Shown here: piece by piece, positions 34,090 through 43,987 of the stretch
How the letters are laid out: the number at the start of each line of letters is the position of its first letter
Numbering within the stretch: the stretch's first letter is position 1
Origin: Conchocele bisecta
Lineage: Eukaryota; Mollusca; Bivalvia; Lucinida; Thyasiridae
Length of the DNA: 64,000 nt
Reading direction: 5' to 3'
Assembly: GCA_029237695.1 (NCBI GenBank)
Contig: JAQRGA010000118.1
Location: forward strand, 186,001-250,000
Program-made: the position numbers and the translations under genes
The notes under the pieces: model-generated
What the model was told of the DNA's origin: nothing
Database searches by the model: none
Seen by the model: only the letters and a program-made list of their open reading frames with translations

Positions 34090-34313
34090 TGTTTGTTTGT
34101 TTATTGGTGTTTAACGGCCTATCAACAGCTACGGTCATGTAAGGCCGGGCAAACGGGTTCGATCCCGTTTTAACCTGCTGCATTGGGGGGAAAATCCCTA
34201 AATCAGAACGGAATATTTACATCGAGAAATAATACATTCCGCCAAAAATTATAATAACCTGACCTGGTGCTATGTCCATACCACACCAAAGTCACTTGGC
34301 CCCTTCCACTAAA
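34090..34313 (+). mobile_element. SINE-D copy, target of the Ty3 insertion
   Basis: TTATTGGTGTTTAACGGCCT is followed by the B-box GGTTCGATCCC (34156-34166), then 'aacctgctgcattgggggg', 'cagaacggaatatttacat', and the 'acctggtgctatgtccataccacaccaaagtcacttgg' tail. The element stops abruptly at 34313, where the LTR begins. Its continuation (GCCCCTTCCCCAAAAATAGG...) lies after the far LTR at 39042. Confidence 0.75.
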
Positions 34314-34504
34314 ATCGTCGAGTGGAAGTAATTAAATATTACTAAATAACCCGGTGCTTCTACAAATGACCTTTATTGTATCAATCTGCAAATGGCGTAT
34401 ATTCTGCCTAGGGGACATAACTCATATTTCTGTATGGCTTCTATCCAACGGGGAACGACCGTGCGAGCGCTGGTCAACTCGTCCCAAGTTACAATACCGT
34501 TACA
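34314..34504 (-). repeat. 3' LTR of the Ty3-type element
   Basis: 191 bp, identical to 38851-39041 except G/A at 34388 and G/T at 34414. Its coding-strand end reads CTCGACGAT and not the usual ...CA, so the true end might be a few bases away. Confidence 0.95.
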
Positions 34505-34514
34505 TCCCCCTTTT
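34505..34514 (-). other. Polypurine tract
   Basis: The coding strand reads AAAAGGGGGA directly before the 3' LTR. It primes plus-strand DNA synthesis in this class of element. Confidence 0.8.
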
Positions 34515-35020
34515 CCACAAATACCTTTTGTGTTTGTTTTGTTGCTATAAATCTAGAACCGATTTATTGTTCTGTTTATATACTGTTGTTGTGTTGTTCA
34601 TTGTAATATGTACATGCACATATTATCATCACATCTCATGACTGGTAGTCTATGCATATCTGTGTGTGTTTGTACTGAGGATTATTATGCCTCTTACAGA
34701 AAACACTTATAGCCCTAGATATCAGGTTTCGTTCAGAGGATTATTATGCTATCACATGTAACACTAAATACAGCGTCAGACGGTCGGGCTTCTTCCTTGT
34801 TCGCTGTGGATATCGACGTTCCGATGATGTAGGTGTTTGTCTACCTTCTTCGATCTGTTTCTTTGGTGTTGTGGACTTCTCCAACATAATCGTTTGCATG
34901 TCTATGCCTTGAGTAGCAGCTGGTGCAGTTATATCATCGGATTTATTAGCGAATATCTGTGTGTGTATATTAACAGGTTCTATTTCAATTGGCGTGTCTT
35001 CATCTTGCTCGGTATAATCT

Positions 35021-36127
35021 TCATGGAGTTGAACTGGTTTCATTTGTTTTGCGCAAATGTCTCTTATTCCGCCGGTACACAGAGTCATCCTCAGTGCGAA
35101 CTGTGTATGATCGGAGTCCTACGTGTTCTTCCACTCTTGCCTTTCTCCATAGCTTGTTGTGTGCCATTGGTTTTACCCTGACGGTATCTCCAGTCGACAA
35201 TGTTTCCATATCTTTAGCATATTTGTTGTAATTCCTGGCCTGTTTCATATTGTTTTCATACAACAGTCCTTTGTGTTTGACAGCGTCTTTCTTTACTGGC
35301 ATTAACTGTGTCTTAGCTATCGACAGCAGCGTCCTAGTGGATCTACCGAACATCGCTTGTGCCGGCGACACCCCCACCCCCTCTGTATGTGTGTTTCTGA
35401 AGTCCAGTAGAGCGAGGTGCGGATCTGAGCCTGAATACTTGGCCTTTTTCATTAACTTCTTTGCTGTTTTCACCGCGTTTTCAACGCGCCCAATTGACTG
35501 TGGATAATCTGGGGAGCTGGTGACATGTTTGAACTCGTATTCTCGCGAGAAATCTGCAAATTCTTTACCCGAGAATGGTGATCCATTACCAGAAATGAGT
35601 CTTTTTGGAATGCCATATCGTGCCATATATCTTTTCAGTTTAGGAACCACGCCCTTTGAAGTTTTACTTTCAAGTTTGTCTACCTCGAAAGAATTTGAAT
35701 AGTAATCTACGGTTGTCACAAAGTCTCTATTATCAAATTGAAACAAATCCGTACCAATGACTTCCCATGGACGAGACGGAATTTCATGATTCTGAAGTGT
35801 CTCCTTCTGCTGGTGTGTGCCAAATGTGTTGCAGACGTCACATAACTGTATGTAGTTTTCCACTTCACTGTTCATATTCGGCCAATACACAGTCTCTCTT
35901 GCTCTTCTGAGACAACCTTGAATACCAATGTGACTAGAATGTAGCCTATCTAACACGGATGCTTTGAGGCTTACAGGAATTATGACCCGATCTCCTTTGA
36001 ATAGCAGTCCATCCTGTATGGTTATTTCCTCTCTAAACGGATAAAATAATCTCACCTCATCTAACAACATATGTTTATCCTCAGGCCATCCAAGCTTAAC
36101 AACTTTCATCAAGCTTTGAAGTTGCAC
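35021..36127 (-). pseudogene. Ty3-type integrase
   Basis: A 368-codon frame. The zinc-binding region (HSSHIGIQGC ... CDVC) lies at about residues 40-80. The core follows: first catalytic Asp in VIGTDLFQ; the second position reads LISGNGSPF where the family has S-D-N-G, so the Asp is replaced by Gly; the Glu is kept in GRVENAVK. A C-terminal region with a KARVEEHVGLRSYTV-like strand and basic end follows. The lost Asp should abolish strand transfer. It shares frame with the end of RNase H, but a stop lies in the 36128-36163 gap. Confidence 0.9.
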
Positions 36128-36163
36128 ATCTTGACTAGTTTGTCGTTGTATCTCCTTTATCCT

Positions 36164-37508
36164 TTATCTTGCAATTGGTAGCAATCCTATCATGTTCACA
36201 TGTTCGACTTCTTTTTCGGTGAACGACCTGTCTTTCTCAGCAGTCGGAAGGTAAGCTCGACTTAGCGCATCCGCTATGTACATTTCAGGTCCAGGCTTAT
36301 AGCTTATTTCGATGTCGAATTTCTGAAGCTTTAGGAGCATTCTGAAGTCTTTTTGGTGCACTTACTAAGCCCTTTTTATGGATTATTTCTAAAGGCTTGC
36401 GATCACTTTCTACGATGACCTTTCTTCCATACACAAAGTGCTCAAACCGTTCCATCCCAAACACAATGGCTAGCAGTTCTTTCTCAATTTGTGTATAATT
36501 CCGTTCTGCCGTTGTTAGTGCACGTGAAGCGTAAACAATCGGGTGACCTTCTTGAATAAGGCACGCTCCTAATCCTGCCTCAGACGCGTCACACTCTAAA
36601 ACAGTCTGCTTTGCAGTATCAAAGTATTTCAATACAGGCACTGATGACAGAATATCCTTTATCCAAGATAAACATTGATCATGAACAGCGTCCCAATATA
36701 ATTCACTGTCTTTCTTTATCAACTGCCTGAGGGGCTCTGTGGCTGATGAACGTCCGGGAGCGAACTTCTGCACGTAATTCACCATACCCAGCAGCCTCTG
36801 GACATATTTTTTGTCAGTTGGCTTTGGCATTTTTATTATTGCGACTATTTTAGAATTGTCTACCTTCAATCCGTCCGCACTGATGACATCTCCCATGAAG
36901 GACACTTCCTTTTGTCTTAGCCTTAGCTTTTCCTTGTTCAGTTTAATGTTTTTCTCCCTACATCGTTCAAATAACGCTCTCAGTTTCATGTCATGATCTT
37001 CTAATGCCTGGACATCATTGTCTCCACTTCCCCAAATCAATATGTCGTCATGTATGGCTTTGATGCCTTCTAGCCCCGCTAGGGCTTCATCGATCCTCTT
37101 CTGGAACTCTTCTGGAGCTGGTGAAATTCCGAATGGCATTCTTAACCACCTGTACCTTCCCCAAGGTGTACCAAACGTTGTCAAATAACTAGATTCTTCG
37201 TCTAATTGAACGTGCCAGAATCCGTTCATGGCATCGGCAACAGAGAATACTCTTGTCTTCGTTACATCTGGCAAAATGTCATCAATTGTAGGAATTGGGT
37301 AGTTATTCCTCTCTAAAGCTTTGTTTAACGGCTGTGGGTCAATACAAAGTCTTACTTTATTTGTATTTTTCATCACTACAACCATTGATGATATCCAGTC
37401 AATTGGATGACGTACTGATTCAATTATGCCAGAATCATTCAGTCGTTTCAGTTCCTTGTTCAGTGTTGGCTTAATTGCAATGGGTACTTTCATAACTGGC
37501 TGTCTCAC
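36164..37508 (-). pseudogene. Ty3-type reverse transcriptase and RNase H
   Basis: The main frame (37508-36297) has GIIESVRHPIDWISSMVVV, SVADAMNGFWHVQLDEES, PFGISPAPEEFQKRI and the catalytic box IHDDILIWG (the two Asp residues are present; the usual residue before them is Val or Ala). RNase H follows with LECDASEAGLGA, QIEKELLAIVFGMERF and a SDRKPLE box. Near 36360 the frame shifts, and FDIEISYKPGPEMYIADALS continues in the frame of the integrase (36361-36164). Confidence 0.92.
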
Positions 37509-38052
37509 CGGTCTCGCATTGTCACCGACTTCACTTCTAAATGTGACTTCCCTGGAAGCTGTCCTTCACCTTGGAAAATGTCGCTATATTCATTCACAAT
37601 ATTTTCTGATGTGTCAAGTGCCGATATGTGCTCTGTATTGACGGTTATCAGCTTCATCGCCTGCAGTGCCTGGGCACCAAGTTGTGGTTGAGCAGGACCT
37701 TCCACAATCACAAACTCCAGATTGTACTCTTTCTTGTTCTTACTGTTTATGGCCTTCAATTGCATCTTGCCAAGGGCTTTCGTTTAATTAGATTGTACAT
37801 CCGAAGGGTGGTGTCACATTTTGGAAGATCTGTCATCCAAGGGTCATCACAGATGTCCATGTAATCTGTATCTGATAAAATGTTAACTGTAGATGCGCAA
37901 TCTAGTTGACATTTCTGTCGCTTCTCGCCGATTGACACTTTTGTGAACAGCTTCTTAGGGTAATCTATACCGTTAACAGTCTCCACCGATAACACATATT
38001 CATCTTCTGTCTCCGATTCGCTGCTCACGTTGTTGTCATTGATTATGTGCAC
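37505..38052 (-). pseudogene. Ty3-type protease and protease-RT linker
   Basis: The first frame (38052-37756) contains the aspartic-protease region QLDCASTVNIL: the catalytic Asp is there, but the usual D-T-G reads D-C-A. The linker to RT (37765-37505) is in a different frame, with LEFVIVEGPAQPQLGAQA and IFQGEGQLPGKSH, and a further frame change leads into RT. At least two frameshifts separate protease from RT; one of them might be a programmed shift in intact relatives. Confidence 0.85.
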
Positions 38053-38829
38053 ACGGCTTTGTTTCCATTTGTCCTTATTTATTTTCTTGTTTGTACACTT
38101 TAGTGCAAAGTGTTTCTTTCCACCGCATTTTCAGCATTTCTTACCCCATGCAGGACATTCTTCTTTGACAAATGCATGTTTCTGTCCACAATACCAACAC
38201 TCCTTTTGGAATCGCGACTTTTCCTTCATTTTCTTATCACGCGTCTTTGTATTAACTAGATCAACATGGACCTCATCGTGATTAATTGTTTTCATTTGTT
38301 CATTTATCATCTCATTGGCTCTACAAATGTCGATGCATTTGCTTAAGTTGAGTTTCTTTTCCTGTAACAGTTTGTTTCTACGAGAGTTGTCCCTGATGCC
38401 AATCACAATCCTATCTCGGATAAGACTGTCCTCCAAATGTTCATAGTTACACGTTCTCGCTAACCCCCTGAGGGATGCTACATTTGCGTCTATGTTCTCA
38501 CCCATCTCTTGACTTCTACAGTTAAAATTATATCGTTCATACGTTTCATTTGTTTAACCAATGCAATACGTCTGAAAAGATTCTACCATTTTTGCGGGGT
38601 CCTTTTTCTCTTCCTCTGACAACGGGAATGTTTCAAACAACTATATTGCATCTGGACCTAAGCATGTGAGTAGTGTGGCAATTCTCAATTTGGGATCTTT
38701 CTCATTGAGCCCTGTTGCAATTTCATAATTTTCCCACACACGGTGGAACTTCTTCCAATTTTGGGCTATATTCCCCATACTCAGGTCCAGCTTCGCCGGA
38801 AACGGGATGCCGATATTCTCTGTCATCAC
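38053..38829 (-). pseudogene. Ty3-type gag with three in-frame stops
   Basis: A gag-like frame from MMTENIGIPFPAKLDLSMGN includes WKKFHRVWENYEIATGL, ENIDANVASLRGLARTC, and two zinc knuckles (CWYCGQKHAFVKEEC and CGGKKHFALKC). The same frame is broken by TAG (38641-38643), TAA (38554-38556) and TGA (38131-38133), the last between the two knuckles, and then runs on into protease. All three stops lie in one frame, so they are nonsense changes and not frameshifts. Confidence 0.88.
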
Positions 38830-38831
38830 CG

Positions 38832-38847
38832 CCCACTTATGGCACCA
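38832..38847 (-). other. Primer-binding site
   Basis: The coding strand reads TGGTGCCATAAGTGGG, three bases after the 5' LTR, the position and pattern of tRNA primer sites in many Ty3-type elements. Confidence 0.75.
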
Positions 38848-38850
38848 TAT

Positions 38851-39041
38851 ATCGTCGAGTGGAAGTAATTAAATATTACTAAATAACCCGGTGCTTCTAC
38901 AAATGACCTTTATTGTATCAATCTACAAATGGCGTATATTCTGCCTAGGGTACATAACTCATATTTCTGTATGGCTTCTATCCAACGGGGAACGACCGTG
39001 CGAGCGCTGGTCAACTCGTCCCAAGTTACAATACCGTTACA
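38851..39041 (-). repeat. 5' LTR of the Ty3-type element
   Basis: 191 bp, matching 34314-34504 at 189 positions. It presumably holds the promoter of the element. The DNA beyond (from 39042) resumes the interrupted SINE-D repeat. Confidence 0.95.
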
Positions 39042-39105
39042 GCCCCTTCCCCAAAAATAGGAATACGAATAATCGTAATACTCACATAAAGGGTAACCAG
39101 TAGCC

Positions 39106-39861
39106 GATTTCACCAACATTACAAAGTATGCTTTTCTAGCAAAGTATACTTTGAGGGAGTAATCATTTATTTTCCCCGAAATGAATTATGTCATATAGAA
39201 CTAACGACTGCATATATTTGATGATCAAAAGTATGCTGAATTAGTATACTGAATATTAAAATTAATAAATTTGTCCTAAAATTGAAAATTTCTCCCTCAA
39301 AGTATACTTTGCTACTGTCTGCTCCACGTTTTGCTGCCGACTAACTTTTGGCCATTAAACACATTAAATCGAAAACATATTTAAAGTAAGTACTTTTTCA
39401 TCAATAACAAAAAAGTCCCAAATTGTTTTGTTTCATGAAATTCCATCAAATATTGATTTTATTCCTATGGGAATTTAACGTGGGAGCTAAAACTAGATTT
39501 TTTTTTGAATATTTTTTTATTTGTCAACCGGTTTTCAAAATTAACTTTTGTTTTCTTAGCTACATCATTTTCAAGCTATCTCGCCAGGTTTCGGAGTCAA
39601 TTTCCAATTTGGAAATTGACTACCCACGTTAAATTCCCTGAGGAAAATCGTTTTTTTTTTGCAATAAAATCAATATTTGATGGAATTTCATCAAATAGAT
39701 TTTTTTGGGGAGGGCGAATTTTTTGTTATTGATGAAAAAGTACTTATTTTTAAATATTATTTTGATTTAATGTGTTTAATAGCCAAAAGTTCGTCGGCAG
39801 CAAAACGTGGAACAGATAGTAGATAAGAATACTTTGCAATGTTGGTGAAAGAGGCTACAGA
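39106..39861. mobile_element. Foldback element F
   Basis: The left end CCGATTTCACCAACATTACA is mirrored near 39838-39861, and TTAAAGTAAGTACTTTTTCATC is mirrored near 39733-39755. The centre contains 'ccatcaaatattgattttatt' and its inverse. A second, rearranged member lies at 49590-50400. It is non-coding. Confidence 0.7.
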
Positions 39862-40014
39862 TTCAACTGTCACATACATGTACAAACCATGTCCGGTAAG
39901 AATGAATCCCGATCGTTAAATTACCCATCGCATGCTCCAACCTGTTTAGACAGGTTCCTCTGTAGTTGAATGCAATCAAATTAAATGGTGCGATTAGTTG
40001 ATATTTGAAACGTG

Positions 40015-40312
40015 AAAATATTTATGATTTTCGCCAATCGAAATGAGCCGACATAACCGTGAATGGTATGATATCTCAGTTATTCAATATGTTGGTTTTC
40101 ACGTAACGTGAAAACCAACATATTGAATAGCTGAGATCTCATACATTTCAACGTGAGAACCAACATATTGAATAGCTGAGATATCATACATTTCAACATG
40201 AAAACCAACATATTGAATAGCTGAGATATCACACCAGTGACTGATATGTCGGCTGTTAACCTATTTCATGCAGAGGATATGTCATTTCGATTGACGAAAA
40301 TCATAAATATTT
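40015..40312. mobile_element. Foldback element with central 33-bp palindrome
   Basis: The outer arms ATATTTATGATTTTCGCCAA and the inverse at 40284-40312 enclose a central palindrome around 40104, where TTGGTTTTCACG, TAA, CGTGAAAACCAA face each other. To its right the word 'accaacatattgaatagctgagat' is repeated three times at about 44-bp spacing. A related single arm lies at 40500-40670. Confidence 0.8.
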
Positions 40313-40679
40313 TATTTAAATGTGCTTATAAGTATAAGTCGCGATCACCATTTGAATCGTCTCATCAAATGAGTGGTCGCTACATATACTTTCATTGAGA
40401 AATAACAAAAATAAAAATAAATTATTCTGTTTAGAGAGGTTCCTCTTGTAGTTGAATTTGAAACTTCTGTTTTGGAAGGCAATCAAATTAAATGATGCGA
40501 TTGGTTGATATTTGTCGTTTGCAGTGCATAACGTGAAAACCAACATATTGAATAGCTGAGATATCATGTGACACACTGTGCCTTTAACCAGTTACGGACA
40601 TGTCGGCTGTTAACCTTTTCATGCAGAGGATATGTCATTTCGATAGACGAAACTCATAAATATTTTCTTTAAATGGGCT

Positions 40680-41190
40680 TACTGTCTGTTTTTACGAAAA
40701 ATTGATTTGTCTATGGGAATTTAACAGGGGGATGGGGGAAGGAGGTGGAGAAGCCGTGGGCGTAGTCAACAAAATTTGTAATTCGACTCAGAAACCTGGC
40801 TAGATGTCTTGGAAATGATATAACTAAGAGAACAAAAGTTAAATTTTGAAAATCGGTCCAGTAGTTACGAAATTCAAAAATGTCCCCATGTTAAATCCCA
40901 ATAGATATCTTCACTCTGTGAAGACGTTTATGGCGATTTAATATGGGTAAATTGCTTTTTCGCCATAAAATCAATATAGAACCAAATTTCACTAAATACA
41001 AAGAAGGCTCATTCTTAAATTTTGCTTTAATTTAATATCATCGAAAAAAACGATGTTTTTGCAAAATTTATATAGCCGTAAAATTTGGGCAAGTTTCGTA
41101 AAACAAACAGTAGAAGTATATGTTGCGACCACCATTTGAACCGTCTCATCAAATGAGTTGTCGCAACATATACTGTCATTGAGAAATAAC
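40680..41190. repeat. Dispersed repeat M, partial
   Basis: 'ctatgggaatttaacaggggga', 'cagaaacctggctagatgtcttgg' and 'aaaatttgggcaagtttcgtaaaacaaacagtag' match pieces at 58690-59490 and 53190-53260 in other orders. It is part of a dispersed, non-coding element. Confidence 0.6.
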
Positions 41191-41680
41191 AACAATACAA
41201 ATAAATTATTTAAAAACAATATACATGTATCCGTAAAGGTGTATTCCGCATGTAATGGGTTAACATCCCACCGTTTGACCAGGGTCGACTTGGTCGTCAG
41301 ACAGTAAATCGAAAGTTACCTTGGTGAGGTCATCAACAAACATGAATATCAACAGGCTGAATAGAAAACATGTAGCGGTGATTAGAGAAATGAGCTTATT
41401 CCCTTTGCGATCAATGTAATCCAAAATCAGCCTGTACATCCGCGCAGTGTGATGAAGGCGTGTATTGTTCGCCATTCAGTGAGTGAACGCTTTTACATGC
41501 TCCTGATAAAGAGTATAAACTATAGTATGATATCTGGGATGAAGGAGGGTGCATACTCACCCACCCCCACCCCACAAGGGGGAATGTTTTCATAATGAGC
41601 ATTGACACTTGTGTGATATTTTCTTGACTCCGGATATATTTATTCTGTACCTATATACAAGGTGCATGAAAGCGCACCCA

Positions 41681-41917
41681 CTTAATAGGCGAGGGATTTT
41701 GATTAAATATGGTGCAGCAAATGCTGCCTGCATGAGCTGCATCTGGTGGTTCCGGGAGTTCGGCACATACGTATGTCGTTTTTGCGAAAAATCGATTTCC
41801 GTGTCAGTAGACACGGAAATCGATTCTTCGCAAAAACGAAAGAAATTTGGACCACCAAATGCAGCTTAACAAGACGCGTTTGATGCGCCATATTTAATCA
41901 AAATCCGTTACATAATG
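41681..41917. mobile_element. Foldback element E
   Basis: The whole element folds: GGATTTTGATTAAATATGGT pairs with the inverse at about 41888-41906, and the core TTCCGTGTCAGTAGACACGGAA with 'atcgatt' flanks forms a stem around 41808. Related copies lie at 53849-54225. Confidence 0.85.
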
Positions 41918-42007
41918 AGGACAAAATAAAAGAATACGTACGGATTACGGGGCGCCATGCAGGACAGGTTAATTATGTGTACAAAATTGAGTTGTGTAAC
42001 ACTAAAA

Positions 42008-42113
42008 ATCACAAAATTCAATTCTGTGTCACAAAATTCAATTCTGTGTCACAAAATTAAATTCTGTCAATTCTGTGTCACAAAATTCAATTCTGTGTCA
42101 CAAAATTCAATTC
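42008..42113. repeat. 20-bp tandem repeat TCACAAAATTCAATTCTGTG
   Basis: About five copies, each itself nearly palindromic (ACAAAATT / AATTCTGT). The surroundings to 42240 carry further ACAAAATTCA-type words in both orientations. Confidence 0.85.
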
Positions 42114-42529
42114 TGCATACGTTTCGTATACAAAATTCATTTTTTTTATAAGGGATTCAATTTTGTAAGACAGAATTGAGTTTTGTGAAGAAAATTCAGT
42201 TTTGTGGGACAGAATTCATTTTTGTCCACAAAAATTAGTTTGCGTAGGATAGTCTATGTCATCTCTACGTTGATTGGTTGACATCGGTCTTAATCCATTA
42301 TACTAGATGGTGGAGTACACTTGCAGGTTTAAATATTTCAATGCGAAAATATAGCCCAATATATCAATATTATACTTCTTTATGGACAGTTATTTTGGTT
42401 ATATTATGATTACAAATGAGTGGTCACACCATATAAGCATATATACTTTGAAGGAGAAATAAGAAAAATATTCAGAATTTTCCCTCAATTATGTAAACAG
42501 GGTCAAACATAAAGTAGCCGGGACATAGC

Positions 42530-42640
42530 TAGACCTGAGAGTATACCCATATATAGAGAATACCAGGCTAGTGTATTTTGATATCAAGTTTAGCAGGCAA
42601 GGCTAGGAAACGCGTAGGTATTCCGAGGCTTGCCGAAAAT
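42530..42640. repeat. Dispersed repeat, partner 60770-60880
   Basis: 'accaggctagtgtattttgatatcaa', 'ggctaggaaacg' and 'ttccgaggcttgcc' match words at 60775-60870 in the same order, with differences. Non-coding. Confidence 0.55.
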
Positions 42641-42744
42641 GGCTTCTGAAAGTTTCAGTAGTTGTTGTTGTTGTTGTTAGTTTGCCCGAAAAAATGTCAT
42701 ACCTATTATGAATGGAGGAAAACTGTGTCTCTCTAAATTATAAC

Positions 42745-43076
42745 CTGGTATGTGGAACCCCAGTTTTAAAAACATGGCGAATGTCCTTGTAGATTGTAGC
42801 TCAGCACGACATAATTGGCTTGCTTCCTCATTATCTTCCCAAGCGATGAACTCGTGCCGTCTCATTATGTCCCGCAGCCGTTTCGGCACCTTGTTGATGG
42901 CAAGGCGCCCAGGGTCACCACGACATATCTCGACCAGCTCACGCTCGATGACCAACTGGCTCACCTGGTCAAGGACAAACTCATTCCAGCCCGTGCCTAT
43001 AATGTTCACTGAGCACCACAATCACGCGCTGGCTCCTACTGATACTGTCCTCGAAGTTCTGGAACTTTCCATAAAC
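42745..43076 (-). pseudogene. TIR-domain exon with a frameshift
   Basis: After acceptor CTTGTTTCCAG the minus strand reads KFQNFEDSISRSQRVIVVLS then EHYRHG. In the next frame it continues WNEFVLDQVSQLVIERELVE, then INKVPKRLRDIMRRHEFIAW and EDNEEASQLCRAELQS. This is the second half of a TIR domain: the 'I..SR..IVVLS' strand, the W-x-E helix, and the final 'lp..Lr.....yi.W' block. One extra base around 42982-42985 separates the frames, giving an early TGA. A donor ACCAG/GTTATA closes the exon. It is a TLR-, MyD88- or other TIR-protein exon, broken or carrying a sequencing error. A MITE-A copy begins 25 bp upstream of the acceptor. Confidence 0.75.
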
Positions 43077-43100
43077 CTGGAAACAAGCACACGCATTTCA

Positions 43101-43331
43101 TTAACTCTTTCAACACTATGTAACTGAAATGGACTGTGATATGTTAATTTTCCCACCAATCCAACAGAAAATGATTTTTAGACTAGTCCATTTATAAAAA
43201 AGGGATGCTTTCTTTATAAAGGATATGAACTTTACTTACAAAAAGTGCAGATTCTCGTTACAAGCCGGCTCGTCTGGATCTACATTGTCTGCAAACATCA
43301 CAAAATAGTTATCTAGTGTTAGAAATGTTAA
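43101..43331. mobile_element. MITE-A copy 4 (reverse orientation)
   Basis: TTAACTCTTTCAACACTA at the left and TAGTGTTAGAAATGTTAA at the right, with the 'tagactagtccatttataaa' and 'aagccggctcgtctggatctacattg' internal words inverted relative to other copies. It sits at the upstream border of the TIR exon. Confidence 0.8.
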
Positions 43332-43344
43332 TAACACAAATCCT

Positions 43345-43376
43345 TATGTTCAATTCAATTCAATTCAATTCAATTG
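43345..43376. repeat. (CAATT)n simple repeat and short duplication
   Basis: Five ATTCA/CAATT units, followed to 43460 by a twofold 'actatttgygatgatttaatatggtattta' duplication. Confidence 0.9.
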
Positions 43377-43987
43377 ATTTAATATTGCAACTATTTGTGA
43401 TGATTTAATATGGTATTTATTAACTATTTGCGATGATTTAATATGGTATTTAATCATTTTATCCCGAGATATCTGAGTATTTATGGATTATTCCATATTG
43501 TTTTTGTGGGGCTATTCAATGGTTAGAAAAGCGGGTATTTTATTAGTTAAAATGAGAAAATCTCGCGACATATTCGGATGAGACGGCTTGTTACAAGCCG
43601 GTTCAACTGGATATATATGATACTGCCTCGAAACATTTCGGCAAAACAGTGATTTACAAGAATGTGACACAAAACACACAAACAAAAATGACTGGTATAA
43701 TGATGATTGTACAAATGCAAAATCAACGCTGAACCAGGCGAAACGACTGTTCCAGCGAGATAGAACGGGTACAAATAGACTGAATTTTGTACAAAAGGGA
43801 ATGTGTTGAATAAGGCAGAAGGGCTAAGGCTGTACATAAATCGAAAGAAGGAACGCGCCTATCAAAATTAGCAAAAGACAATCCGAAATCGTTTTGGAAA
43901 AACATACGAAAATTCTACAAAAAAGGGGATACAAATGATTGTAAACTATCAGAAAAAATACTTGAGAATGATATCGGCGCGGACGAA

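Larger units (their letters stand above)
34314..39041 (-). mobile_element. Ty3-type LTR retrotransposon, 4,728 bp
   Basis: Two 191-bp LTRs (34314-34504 and 38851-39041) enclose a minus-strand gag, protease, RT, RNase H and integrase in the usual Ty3 order. The LTR begins TGTAACGG on the coding strand. A primer-binding site follows the 5' LTR (38832-38847) and a polypurine tract precedes the 3' LTR (34505-34514). The coding region carries in-frame stops in gag and frameshifts around RT, so it is not autonomous, although the LTRs differ at just two positions. It is inserted in a SINE-D element. Confidence 0.95.

Noticed and set aside
34837..35181. Plus-strand open frames across 34.8-38.3 kb
   Set aside because: They are shadows of the minus-strand Ty3 genes.
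41260..41475. First exon of a type II Golgi enzyme on the minus strand
   Set aside because: Most of the frame aligns to MITE-C, so I treat it as a repeat-derived frame and list it only as an observation.
42750..43127. 125-codon plus-strand frame opposite the TIR exon
   Set aside because: It is the antisense of the TIR coding sequence; the minus-strand frames match the TIR pattern and the plus-strand frame matches nothing.
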